A stretch of DNA of 64,000 nucleotides from Rehmannia glutinosa (taxonomy: Eukaryota > Streptophyta > Magnoliopsida > Lamiales > Orobanchaceae). A program made the translations under genes and the position numbers. This document shows, in pieces, positions 22,582-34,879 of this stretch. The notes below the pieces were generated by a model. It searched no databases and was not told the DNA's origin. It saw only the letters and a program-made list of their open reading frames with translations. Numbering within the stretch: position 1 is the stretch's first letter; each line of letters opens with the position of its first letter. Where the stretch lies: contig JABTTQ020002835.1 of assembly GCA_016081115.2 (NCBI GenBank), positions 1 through 64,000 on the forward strand. Reading direction: 5' to 3'.

Positions 22582-23538
22582 GTATGGGTGTGAACAAATT
22601 ACAAAAAATGCTATATAAATCAAACAATAAATTATAAAAATATGATTGCTAACCATAAATATGAAAATTGTTCCATCCAAAAGCACCATTTTTAATGAGG
22701 AAAAAAAAAGAAATTAAGAAAAATTAAAGTCAAAATTAAAATAGACAGAAAAACTACCAAGTCATCATCACCTACTAACGGATATCCAACAGTTAGTTTG
22801 GTTTTTATAAAAACGCAAAGAAATTAATTTCCCCTTTGTTTCTCCAACCCAAGCCATAGTGCATATTACCACGGATAAAACTGACATTGAGGTATAAGCG
22901 TCGATCTTCTCCTTGTATGAACTCGCAGATGCATCTGTCATCTTTTGCCACTAAGTTCAATCTGCAAAGTCTTCTCCATCCTCTGGTGACTATCATCCGT
23001 CCGTCCTTCTATTTCTTGCACTTCGCATAAAACTCCCTCCTTCTAGGATCAACTAGTGTAATCTCTTCGGTGAAGTCAAAGTTGAAATCTTTGATAAAAT
23101 CCATGGGAATAAACTACCATGACAATGAAAGTAACACAATAAAAAATAAAATATCAAAAGTAGTTGCAATAATTAAAACTCTTATTATTTTTTATTAAGA
23201 TATTGTATTATATTTATGGTCCAATGCATTTCAACAATTGCTATCACGTGTAAAATTAATTAATTTATGTCTTTTTTCACTACAAACAAAAAGGGAAATT
23301 GTGGCAAAAATATTATAATGGAAAAATTGTAATAGAAAATCCATATATTTGATTGAATCGTATCGTAGGAAAAGAAAAATTGTAATGGACAATTCAATTT
23401 ATAATGTTAAGTACTTTTAGATATGGTGGATACGTTAAATCTTACCAAGTTAGCCTTTCGTGTTTGCATTACTTTTGTAACAAAGTAAGGATTTATAGGT
23501 TGTTGGGCCAGTCCAGCCAGGAAGATATCCATACCATA
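21268..23538. repeat. inverted repeat, arms about 1.1 kb, loop about 30 bp (REM3/REM4)
   Basis: The left arm 21268-22366 is the reverse complement of the right arm 22397-23538, with small indels. By eye it is well over 90% identical in the exon 4 part. The centre is around 22380, where tttgcttgtttgaaaa (22351-22366) faces ttttcaaacaagcaaa (22397-22412). The arms hold REM exon 3, its intron, exon 4 and the 3' flank, arranged tail to tail. A (TA)n tract of about 45 bp lies in the right arm at 22533-22577. A read-through transcript would fold into a long hairpin. Confidence 0.85.
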
Positions 23539-23875
23539 GCAATCAGGACTAGATTGTTTTGGCGTGTGACTTTTTATACTAAAAATGTCGTTTTACCCTA
23601 AAAGTGCAACCTGTTGCACCGTGCGATCGTCTTACAAGAGACCTAATCTTATAAACAAATACTCAAAAAATTTTAAAAGATTAAATTGTAGATAGATGGT
23701 TCGTTAAGCATAAGTCCATAAACCAACAAGTAACAAGATTCCGACCAAGAACACCATTTCTAATTAAGAATAAGACATAAAGGAGAGTCAAAATTAACAT
23801 AAATAGAATAACTACCAAGTCCTTGTCGTTGATTTCAGCTATGAAAACCTTGAAGAAAGCTGGATTCGACGTCAT
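22805..23875 (-). pseudogene. REM3: B3/REM pseudogene lacking exon 2
   Basis: Minus strand. Exon 1 is intact (23816-23875, MTSNPAFFKVFIAEINDKDL, donor GTAGTT). Intron 1 then runs straight into the middle of exon 3 at about 23568: the whole of exon 2, and with it the first B3 domain, is deleted. The join lies at a short shared gtgt. Exon 4 (about 22805-23113) keeps EITLVDPRRREF but has an in-frame TAG (KK*KDGR) where REM2 has Trp. It then reads RGWRRLCRLNLVAKDD, CEFIQGEDRRLYLNVSFI and ends beyond the REM2 stop, at 22805. The deletion and the stop both prevent a functional B3 protein. Confidence 0.8.
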
Positions 23876-25445
23876 CTTTCCCACCTAGTAATGAATATCC
23901 AGTTCTGATCTACATAAACTAATAATAAAAAAGAAAAAATTAGTTAATTTCGATAACTAATAACAAAAACAGATTTGATTGTGTGAAGTGAAATGTGGTT
24001 TAGTTTCTGCATTTTATTATTTTATGTAAGTATAAAGTATATTTAGATTGTTGTCATATAGTTTTGCAAAAATTGAGATTTTGTTTTATCGGATTTTCTA
24101 TATGTCAAGTATAATTTAGTAGTTTACAAGAAAAGATTAATTTAAAAAATAACAGAGACTAACAAAATTTAAAAATAGAAATAAGTATGATTTTAATAAA
24201 CATATACATATATATATATATATATATATTTCTAGAAACTCAAATGATGAAAAATAAAAAAAGGTAAATGATGAGATACAAACACTAAGCATTAATTATC
24301 CACAACTAGATCGAACAAAAAAAAGCGCAATTTTCCGTAATGTAAAAAACACGGTAAATGATTAAATTTAAATCTGAAGAATATCACAAAATGAGCAAAA
24401 ATGTTTACCTTGTTGGCCTTACGATTGCTAAATTTACACCAACAAAGGTAGTCTTTGCAAATACAAACAATGAAAGATATCTTACCTCTTACATATTGGA
24501 TTAGATAACAAATGCTTAAATCAATGGAAATGCAAGAAGATGAAGGTAAGAACATGAATAAAGAGATAAGATTTTAAATTAATTAGAAATACGAACAAGA
24601 AAATCGCCGAGCAAAATTTATCAGTTTTGAGAAATGTACACAAATGGAGAACAATATATATAGATTTAAAGGACAGAGAGAACCCGTTAACTACTAGGGT
24701 TCACACGATGGCGGCGGAGGTAGAACCTTATAACTTTCAATATGTACGAGGCATATATGATATTTACTAACTTTTCAGGGGTATATGAGGTTTTTTGGTG
24801 GAAAATTAGGGCAGAAGTGGAATTTTGCGTTGGGTGGGATAGTGGGCCCAAATTGTACATCAGAATGTGTTAATGGATACATAATCCAAAGATTCTTTGG
24901 ATTAAGGTACAAGCTCAAATCGCATCAAATGTCTTGTTCATGTTTCCAAACATGTGACCCAACATAATTATATAGTTTTTCCAACAAAATACAACTCCGA
25001 AACATGTTTGTATTGTATTGTTATTTATCTACCAGGATTTTATAGACCACAAAGTCCCTATTTTCCATTACATGGGTCTTATCTTTGTGTAGTAATATTG
25101 ATGTATATGTACATAGTAAGATCTTAATGTCTATTAATTTTTTTCAAATATGTCGTAAAAATTTGTATTAATGGAAGTTGACTTTTTGTGAAAATGAGTA
25201 AAATTGGCTTGACACGTTTTAATATAGTGACGGATATGATGTATAAACAAATGTTGACAAATTCTATATTGACAATCCGAAAAACATACTAATGGTTTGT
25301 AAAATAAGGAATGTGGATGTTTTAGTACAATTTCACGTTAACGATTGGTAACAATATATTTCATTAGTGTTTTATCCCTTTTTTGTTATCAATTAAACAC
25401 TTTTTTAATTACATTGACTAGTGCTATTAAACTGGTTTCGGTTAA
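23876..25445. repeat. segmental duplication, unit B first part
   Basis: Matches 16562-18127 (REM2 upstream region) with small differences, including the TATA and 5' UTR donor equivalents. No gene beyond REM3. It ends at GTTAA (25441-25445), the left target duplication of the LTR element, and resumes at 34484. Confidence 0.8.
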
Positions 25446-28400
25446 TGTAACGCCCCGTAAATTTGGAGCCATTACCCAATTGTAACTCACGCTTGAGTTT
25501 TCCCATTTGAGAATACAATCCACCAAATATTTGAGCAATATTAATTCTCAAATAGACATAGTTCTTCATAACCTCTCGGAAACAGAGTCAATAGTCGCGG
25601 CGGAAATATTATTACAATCCATTTGTCTAAGCGAAAGAGGTCTTACGCCCTCTATTACATCCAACATAGCAATTGTTCATAAACGAAATATAAGGGTAGA
25701 TCCACAAACTAAGTCTAGGGATTAATCACTTGGTCGTCTTCGTTGACGTCTTCATATGGGTCATCGGTGGCCGTTGAAAAAAAAAAAGGTGGGGTGAGAC
25801 AAAAATTCTCGGTGGGTGGGTGCCGGTGTGCGAGTGTGGCTTGTTTTATGCATGAGAAAATCATTTCATGGAAATCAATGCATGAAGTGTATATGACTTT
25901 GTCTCTTGTTTGTATAAAGATTTCCATTAGCCATTATGTTAGAATTGTCACTATTAGTCAAGCATTATTATTGTCTTATTAAATTTACTTCCACTTTCAA
26001 TTGGATAAAGCCGAGAAGCAAATTATCCCACATCACTTGGGTAAAGCCAAGCAAATTATCCCACTTTATTTGGATAAAGCCGAAGCAAATTATCCCACAT
26101 CACTTGGATAAAGCCGAAGCAAATTATCCCACATCACTTGGATAAAGCCGAAGCAAATTATCCCACTCGGATAAAGCCGAAGCAAATTATCCCACTTCAC
26201 TTGGATAAAGCCGAAGCAAATTATCCCACATCACTTGGATAAAGCCGAAGCAAATTATCCCACTCGGATAAAGCGAAGCAAATTATCCCACTTCACTTGG
26301 ATAAAGCCGAAGCAAATTATCCCACACCACTTGGATAAAGCCGAAGCAAATTATCCCACTTTAAATTTTCACTTTACTTTCCACTTTCATTCTCAACTTC
26401 ACTTTCACTTATCATTTCACTTCACGTTTCATTTCACTTCACATTTCATTTCAATTTTCACTTCACTTCATATTTCACTTCAATTTTCACTTCACAACAT
26501 TTAATTTCACTTTACGTGCACTTAAATTTTCACGTCATCGAAAAATTTGATAAAATCAGTTAGCAAGTCCGGAGTGATCTTGGTCACATGATCTCGGTCT
26601 TTATTTCAAAACAAAACTCGCGGTCTAGTTATCGGGCGGATAATCTAGCCGTTTTAATATTCGATTCGGCGCATTACGTTCAAGCTCGATATTTTTATTA
26701 GCTAAGTACAAAAATTATATCTTAAAATTTTTATAAGGTAACCAAGTTAGAAAATATCAATTTCAAGGTCCTTAGCAAATTTTAAAATAAAAATCATTTT
26801 TATTAAGGAAAAATATTCTCTTGCCGGCTTTTAAAATTCGATAAGTTTCAATTCGGACTCGTAAAAGGGTGAGGTCAGTTCCAAAAATTTATAAATTCCC
26901 AGAGGTTAAAATTTTTCAGAGGCTCGAGACAGATTTTATAAAATTTGCAGATTAGTCCTCTAGTTTCCAAAAATTTCGATTTTTGACTTGATATTTTAAA
27001 ATTTGTTAACTCTTAAACCGGGAAGGATTTTGAGGTGATTCTAATTTTAAAGAACTTCTTTGGACAGTAATAAGTTGTGGTAAAAATAGTTTTAAAAATT
27101 TCGAAAGTTAGGTACCTCATTTTCACAAATTACAATTTTGGCCCAAAAGCGATTTTTGTCGTTAAAGGCTCGTTTCAAGTCGGATGGTTATGAAATTTGA
27201 ACTAAAGGTTCAAAATATCATATTAAATAAATCTGCAAGTTTTCGAGATACCTTGACTGCCCCAGCTTTAAAAATTACAGTTTTAGTCCTTTAAGTTTTA
27301 CAATTTTACATTTTGATATCAAACTTGTTCCTTATTGTATTTTCTTGCCGGAAGGGGTCCAAATCTTTCAAGTCACTTCATATATGAAATTTATAGATTA
27401 TTGGGTCTAATATTTCGAATTTTCAGAGGTGGTCTTCACAGTTTTTCATATTTACTCTTTTGGCCCAATATTTCACAATAATTGCAAAAATAACCCAAGC
27501 TTGAATTTTCTTGCACAAGTTGCAAGTCCAGAATTCAATAATATATAAAAACTTATTTTAAACATTTCTAAAATATATTTGAACATTCATAGCATCATAA
27601 ATCATAAAAGCAAATGATGAGCAATTTTATCAACAATTTATGCAAGAAAAATATCATACTCATCTTTTTATTTTCTCGAAATTTTATTAAAACATAAATA
27701 TCATAAATACTTGATAAAATTCATAAAATATCATATTTTCACATGAACATGCATTTTTGTGCACTAGTAGAAAGAATGATGCGATTTTTGTAGAAATAAT
27801 TTTCACCCACCTCGTAGTAGTCTTTCTCGGGTTGATTTAAAATGAAGTATTTTCCTTGTATCAACTTCTTGACTCAAGCTCTTGAAGGTCAGCCCCTAAA
27901 TGGTATCCAAACCATATTTTTGTGTTTGAAATTAAAGTCTCAAGTCTAAAGAAAATATATTAGGACCAAATGGCTACTACTTACCTTAATGTCTTCAAGT
28001 AGTCTCGAAATTGGAAATTTTTCTTCAAGCTTCTAACTTCAACTTGAGATGGTGTAGGTCAGCCCCTAAGCTCCTTGAATCAAAAAATTAATTCCTCATG
28101 TTGTCAAGAGAAAAATACTAAAACCACAATTTTCTCACCTTAAAAATGTATAGTCTTGAATTTTCTCTTCAAGCTTGTAGTCAAGTCTAGGTCTCTTAAT
28201 TTTTCAAGAAAAAGTTCTTCTAGGAGTACCTCAATAAGAAGAATTCATTATGTTAGAAGATGAAGGTATATACTTGAGGTTTTAAGAAGAAAATTGGAGT
28301 TGAAAGAAATAAATTTTCATCACCTTGACTTGTAGATTTCGGCCCTATTGAAGAAGGAGAAGAGGGAATTTTGTAATTTGTCTAAGTGTTGAAGAATGAG

Positions 28401-29675
28401 AGGGTTAAAGAGTGATGAGATGGGATTGAATTTCTATCCACTTTGTTTTCTTCACTTGGCCGAAAAATATGGGGAGGAGTTGTTAATTTTTTTTTTTTTG
28501 TTTCTTGGTGTGTAGGCTTTGGGATGGTTTTGTTTGGAGGCTTGTAATGATAAGGAAAAAAAAAGAGATTGAATTGATTCTATCCTAAACACTATGGCCG
28601 AAAGTTGCTTCTAGTAGGGGAAGAATTTTACTTGTCTTGCCAATTATTTAGGGTAGTGGAATTTTTAGGTGTGGTTTTTAAATGTTGTAGGCTTAGAAAA
28701 AAATAAAGAGTGGGATTCCCATAAAATTGTCATGACCGATTTTTCTTATGGTTGGGAGGGTATATATTTTTTTTTTTTTGTTGTTTTGTGTGAGTTGGGA
28801 GACAATGGGGTGTATAAAGTATATTGAGTGGGGATGATGTGTTCTTAATTAAAGAAAAGTGAAGACAATAAAAAATAAAAAGGGTAGTAAATCATGTGCA
28901 TAAATTATACAAAATGTATAAAACTAATAAAAGTTGATAAAGGTTTACAATTGGATGAGGTAGTTAAATTCATCATTGTCATTCTCAATTGGACGTCCAA
29001 TCCTCCCCAATTTGTTTCTTTTTTTTTTTTTTGAGATAAATTATTGTATAATAGTATTGTAGCTAAAGTTGTTAAAAAACAAAAAGGAAATGATTCCTTG
29101 CTACTTGATCATGGCGAATTGGTGGGTTTAGGGGTGATTAAATTTGACCAATGGGATAGTGGAATTATAGGATAAATTTTTAAACGTAGGCTTTGAAAAA
29201 AATATGAAATAACCTCCCATTTTAAGAGGAAAATTCGAAAATTAGGGAAAAATATTTGATTTTCTTTTATTTTATAAAATTGAAGGAAAATAAAATGTAT
29301 AAATATTTATAATTAAATATTTACAAATTTAAAATTAAAGATGTGAAATAAGAAATGTATATTTCGAAACAAATAAATTGGAAGTTGGTTGGGAAGAATT
29401 GTAGAATGAGATGAAATATTTGGATAAGGGTCGAAATGTACTCCTAAATTATTGAGGGTCTAATATTTCTAAAGTCGTAGTCAATCGATCAAGAATTAAT
29501 ACTAGAGGAAAATATAAAATCGTTAAGCTCGAAAATGAGAAAGACATAATTGATGTTGGAAGAATAAGTAAAAGTCGGGTCGCGTTTCATTAATGATGGG
29601 TTCGTGTTACTTAACCAAATAAATAAATCACTACACAACGTCGTATCTCACGTCGCTAAAATTTGGGGCGTCACA
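25446..29675 (-). repeat. 3' LTR (left copy) of the giant-LTR element
   Basis: 4230 bp, bounded by TGTAACGCCCC and GGGGCGTCACA on the plus strand. It contains the 11-unit minisatellite at about 26000-26361, a CT-rich stretch (26362-26520) and long AT-rich non-coding DNA. Its open frames are products of the minisatellite and are not genes. Confidence 0.88.
26000..26361. repeat. minisatellite, 11 units of 29-36 bp (left LTR)
   Basis: The unit is ttggataaagccgaagcaaa followed by ttatcccac(a/t)tcac. Short variants lacking the last 5 bases and beginning tcggataaagc recur at units 6 and 9. It is part of the LTR, not an independent array. Confidence 0.9.
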
Positions 29676-30261
29676 TTCACCCCTCCTTAAAAGAATTTGG
29701 TCCCCAAATTCCTCTTAAAATAGTTAGGGTATTGTCTTCACATATCGTCTTCTATTTCCCATGTGGCGTCTTTGTCTCGATCATGCGCGTTTGTCATACT
29801 ACCTTAATGTATCTTATACGTGTACCTAAACCACAAGTCAAATTCTCCTTACTTAAGCTTGTATAAGTATTGGAGAACGAATAACACAAGGGTACTATCA
29901 TCGATCATTATACTTAGTGAGTCCCCTACTATCATTTTCCCAAAGTAATATCATTAGGTGTCTAGAACCCATAATATGTCACATCTATATCATATATTTA
30001 TAAATAGATAACCTCATATTCTTCAAGTCTCACCATATACGGCATTATAATCTCCAAATCACGGATTTTCTAAGTCACCTAACGTCCAAACAGAGGAGTA
30101 TCCGGATATTTTGACACTATGACCACCTGAAGGAGTTCAAATATTCATCCAGGATTTAACTTAAGTCATCTAGTAGCGGTACCCAATCCAAGGTCAGAGA
30201 AACCTATCCTGGGTCAGCTCGGTGTAAGTTTCCTCCTTACAAACCGAGCTCTGATACCATC
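29676..30261 (-). other. internal domain of the giant-LTR element, non-coding
   Basis: 586 bp between purine tract and primer-binding site. The minus-strand end near 30240 reads gatggtatcagagctcgg, then gtttgtaaggaggaaactta. No frame resembles gag, protease or pol. A packaging or leader function is the only plausible role. Confidence 0.75.
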
Positions 30262-33200
30262 TGTAACGCCCTGTGAAATTTGGAGCCGCTACCCAATTGT
30301 AACTCACGCCAGTTTTCCCATTTGAGAATACAATCCACCAAATATTTGAGCAATATTAATTCTCAAATAGACATAGTTCTTCATAACCTCTCGGAAACAG
30401 AGTCAATAGTCGCAGCGGAAATATTATTACAATCCATTTGTCTAAGCGAAAGAGGTCTTACGCCCCTCTATTACATCCAACATAGCAATTGTTCATAAAC
30501 GAAATATAAGGGTAGATCCACAAACTAAGTCTAGGGATTAATCTGTCACTTGGTCGTCTTCGTTGACGTCTTCATATGGGTCATCAGCTGGCCGTTGAAA
30601 AAAAAAGGTGGGGGTGAGACAAAAATTCTCGGTGGGTGGGTGCGGTGTGTGCGAGTGTGGCTTGTTTTATGCGAAAATCATTTCATGGAAATCAATGCAT
30701 GAAGTGTATATGACTTTGTCTCTTGTTTGTATAAAGATTTCCATTAGCCATTATGTTAGAATTGTCACTATTAGTCAAGCATTATTATTGTCTTATTAAA
30801 TTTACTTCCACTTTCAATTGGATAAAGCGAAGCAAATTATCCCACATCACTTGGGTAAAGCGAAGCAAATTATCCCACTTTATTTGGATAAAGCGAAGCA
30901 AATTATCCCACATCACTTGGATAAAGCCAAGCAAATTATCCCACATCACTTGGATAAAGCGAAGCAAATTATCCCACTCGGATAAAGCGAAGCAAATTAT
31001 CCCACTTCACTTGGATAAAGCCGAAGCAAATTATCCCACATCACTTGGATAAAGCGAAGCAAATTATCCCACTCGGATAAAGCAAGCAAATTATCCCACT
31101 TCACTTGGATAAAGCGGAAGCAAATTATCCCACACCACTTGGATAAAGCCGAAGCAAATTATCCCACTTTAAATTTTCACTTTACTTTCCACTTTCATTC
31201 TCAACTTCACTTTCACTTATCATTTCACTTCACGTTTCATTTCACTTCACATTTCATTTCAATTTTCACTTCACTTCATATTTCACTTCAATTTTCACTT
31301 CACAACATTTAATTTCACTTTTCGTGCACTTAAATTTTCACGTCATCGAAAAATTTGATAAAATCAGTTAGCAAGTCCGGAGTGATCTTGGTCACATGAT
31401 CTCCGGTCTTTATTTCAAAACAAAACTCGCGGTCTAGTTATCGGGCGGATAATCTAGCGGTTTTAATATTCGATTGGCGCATTACGTTCAAGCTCGATAT
31501 TTTTATTAGCTAAGTACAAAAATTATATCTTAAAATTTTTATAAGGTAACCAAGTTAGAAAATATCAATTTCAAGGTCCTTAGCAAATTTTAAAATAAAA
31601 ATCATTTTTATTAAGGAAAAATATTCTCTTGCCGGCTTTTAAAATTCGATAAGTTTCAATTCCGGACTCGTAAAAGGGTGAGGTCAGTTCCAAAAATTTA
31701 TAAATTCCCAGAGGTTAAAATTTTTCAGAGGCTCGAGACAGATTTTATAAAATTTGCAGATTAGTCCTCTAGTTTCCAAAAATTTCGATTTTTGACTTGA
31801 TATTTTAAAATTTGTTAACTCTTAAACCGGGAAGGATTTTGAGGTGATTCTAATTTTAAAGAACTTCTTTGGACAGTAATAAGTTGTGGTAAAAATAGTT
31901 TTAAAAATTTCGAAAGTTAGGTACCTCATTTTCACAAATTACAATTTTGGCCCAAAAGCGATTTTTTGTCGTTAAAGGCTCGTTTCAAGTCGGATGGTTA
32001 TGAAATTTGAACTAAAGGTTCAAAATATCATATTAAATAAATCTGCAAGTTTTCGAGATACCTTGACTGCCCCAGCTTTAAAAATTACAGTTTTAGTCCT
32101 TTAAGTTTTACAATTTTACATTTTGATATCAAACTTGTTCCTTATTGTATTTTCTTGCCGGAAGGGGTCCAAATCTTTCAAGTCACTTCATATATGAAAT
32201 TTATAGATTATTGGGTCTAATATTTCGAATTTTCAGAGGTGGTCTTCACAGTTTTTCATATTTACTCTTTTGGCCCAATATTTCACAATAATTGCAAAAA
32301 TAACCCAAGCTTGAATTTTCTTGCACAAGTTGCAAGTCCAGAATTCAATAATATATAAAAACTTATTTTAAACATTTCTAAAATATATTTGAACATTCAT
32401 AGCATCATAAATCATAAAAGCAAATGATGAGCAATTTTATCAACAATTTATGCAAGAAAAATATCATACTCATCTTTTTTTTTCTCGAAATTTTATTAAA
32501 ACATAAATATCATAAATACTTTTAAAATTCATAAAATATCATATTTTCACATGAACATGCATTTTTGTGCACTAGTAGAAAGAATGATGCGATTTTTGTA
32601 GAAATAATTTTCACCCACCTCGTAGTAGTCTTTCTCGGGTTGATTTAAAATGAAGTATTTTCCTTGTATCAACTTCTTGACTCAAGCTCTTGAAGGTCAG
32701 CCCCTAAATGGTATCCAAACCATATTTTTGTGTTTGAAATTAAAGTCTCAAGTCTAAAGAAAATATATTAGGACCAAATGGCTACTACTTACCTTAATGT
32801 CTTCAAGTAGTCTCTCGAAATTGGAAAATTTTCTTCAAGCTTCTAACTTCAACTTGAGATGGTGTAGGTCAGCCCCTAAGCTCCTTGAATCAAAAAATTA
32901 ATTCCTCATGTTGTCAAGAGAAAAATACTAAAACCACAATTTTCTCACCTTAAAAATGTATAGTCTTGAATTTTCTCTTCAAGCTTGTAGTCAAGTCTAG
33001 GTCTCTTAATTTTTCAAGAAAAAAGTTCTTCTAGGAGTACCTCAATAAGAAGAATTCATTATGTTAGAAGATGAAGGTATATACTTGAGGTTTTAAGAAG
33101 AAAATTGGAGTTGAAAGAAATAAATTTTTCATCACCTTGACTTGTAGATTTCGGCCCTATTGAAGAAGGAGAAGAGGGAATTTTGTAATTTGTCTAAGTG

Positions 33201-34483
33201 TTGAAGAATGAGAGGGTTAAAAGAGTGATGAGATGGGATTGAATTTCTATCCACTTTGTTTTCTTCACTTGGCGAAAATATGGGGAGGAGTTGTTAATTT
33301 TTTTTTTTGTTTCTTGGTGTGTAGGCTTTGGGATGGTTTTGTTTGGAGGCTTGTAATGATAAGGAAAAAAAAAGAGATTGAATTGATTCTATCCTAAACA
33401 CTATGGCCGAAAGTTGCTTCTAGTAGGGGAAGAATTTTACTTGTCTTGCCAATTATTTAGGGTAGTGGAATTTTTAGGTGTGGTTTTTAAATGTTGTAGG
33501 CTTAGAAAAAAATAAAGAGTGGGATTCCCATAAAATTGTCATGACCGATTTTTCTTATGGTTGGGAGGGTATATATTTTTTTTTGTTGTTTTGTGTGAGT
33601 TGGGAGACAATGGGGTGTATAAAGTATATTGAGTGGGGATGATGTGTTCTTAATTAAAGAAAAGTGAAGACAATAAAAAATAAAAAGGGTAGTAAATCAT
33701 GTGCATAAATTATACAAAATGTATAAAACTAATAAAAGTTGATAAAGGTTTACAATTGGATGAGGTAGTTAAATTCATCATTGTCATTCTCAATTGGACG
33801 TCCAATCCTCCCCAATTTGTTTCTTTATTTTTTTTTTGAGATAAATTATTGTATAATAGTATTGTAGCTAAAGTTGTTAAAAAACAAAAAGGAAATGATT
33901 CCTTGCTACTTGATCATGGCCGAATTGGTGGGTTTAGGGGTGATTAAATTTGACCAACTGGGATAGTGGAATTATAGGATAAATTTTTAAACGTAGGCTT
34001 TGAAAAAAAATATGAAATAACCTCCCATTTTAAGAGGAAAATTCGAAAATTAGGGAAAAATATTTGATTTTCTTTTATTTTATAAAATTGAAGGAAAATA
34101 AAATGTATAAATATTTATAATTAAATATTTACAAATTTAAAATTAAAGATGTGAAATAAGAAATGTATATTTCGAAACAAATAAATTGGAAGTTGGTTGG
34201 GAAGAATTGTAGAATGAGATGAAATATTTGGATAAGGGTCGAAATGTACTCCTAAATTATTGAGGGTCTAATATTTCTAAAGTCGTAGTCAATCGATCAA
34301 GAATTAATACTAGAGGAAAATATAAAATCGTTAAGCTCGAAAATGAGAAAGACATAATTGATGTTGGAAGAATAAGTAAAAGTCGGGTCGCGTTTCATTA
34401 ATGATGGGTTCGTGTTACTTAACCAAATAAATAAATCACTACACAACGTCGTATCTCACGTCGCTAAAATTTGGGGCGTCACG
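30262..34483 (-). repeat. 5' LTR (right copy) of the giant-LTR element
   Basis: 4222 bp, co-linear with the left copy. Almost all differences are 1-2 base indels in homopolymers or at CCG/GC sites rather than substitutions. The repeat array here also has 11 units, in the same order of variants. Confidence 0.88.
30815..31171. repeat. minisatellite, 11 units (right LTR)
   Basis: Same unit order as the left LTR array. Most units read aaagcgaagc where the left copy reads aaagccgaagc, a recurrent single-C difference at the same place in the unit. Confidence 0.9.
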
Positions 34484-34879
34484 GTTAAAGCCCACGCCAG
34501 GCTTTCGGGCCATGTAGAAGGTCTTTATTGCAATATAAACTTTTCACAACCCAATTCGAATATGGAAGTTTTTTTTAATACAAATCCACGAGAGGGTGGG
34601 AGTCAAATGGCTATCCAACCTAGACACACGCCTGAAATTGACAAATATCTTACCGCTAAACTACCAATTGATTCTCTAATATGGAAGTTTTTCAAGACAA
34701 ACAATTAGGAATAATTCCGATTAGTTACAATCAATAGTTTTGTATGGAACTAATTGGAGGATTGATATACCATTTGTGGCCAAAGTTAAACCTAAGGCCC
34801 TAAATTTTAATGTTTTAGGACCTCAATTTTACCTTGTGTGATTTCATTTTTAATATTATTTTTCTTATCTTATACTATG
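34484..34879. repeat. segmental duplication, unit B resumes
   Basis: Continues the match to 18123-18528 after the LTR element. Non-coding. A 98-codon open frame across the LTR junction is an artefact. Confidence 0.75.

Larger units (their letters stand above)
25446..34483 (-). mobile_element. non-autonomous LTR retrotransposon with giant LTRs (9.04 kb)
   Basis: Two near-identical direct repeats, 25446-29675 (4230 bp) and 30262-34483 (4222 bp), flank only 586 bp. Read on the minus strand the LTRs run TGTGACGCCCC to GGGCGTTACA. The 5' LTR (right copy) is followed by GA and TGGTATCAGAGC, the initiator-Met primer site, at about 30247-30260. A purine tract AAGGAGGGGTGAA lies just before the 3' LTR. 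The target duplication is GTTAA (25441-25445 and 34484-34488), and the empty site is preserved at 18123. The outermost base of the right LTR is G instead of A. No gag or pol is present, so it depends on another element. LTR size and TGTGACGCCCC ends recall chromovirus (Tekay/Del) Ty3/gypsy elements; that is inference. Confidence 0.88.

Noticed and set aside
26000..26361. Direct repeats of about 35 bp that could suggest a CRISPR array
   Set aside because: Units are contiguous without unique spacers, and this is plant nuclear DNA; it is an LTR minisatellite.
26000..26504. Repetitive open frames rich in KLSHFTWIK-type repeats (also at 30753-31052)
   Set aside because: They are translations of the 35-bp minisatellite in the LTRs; periodic peptide content follows from the DNA repeat and the frames break between the two LTR copies.
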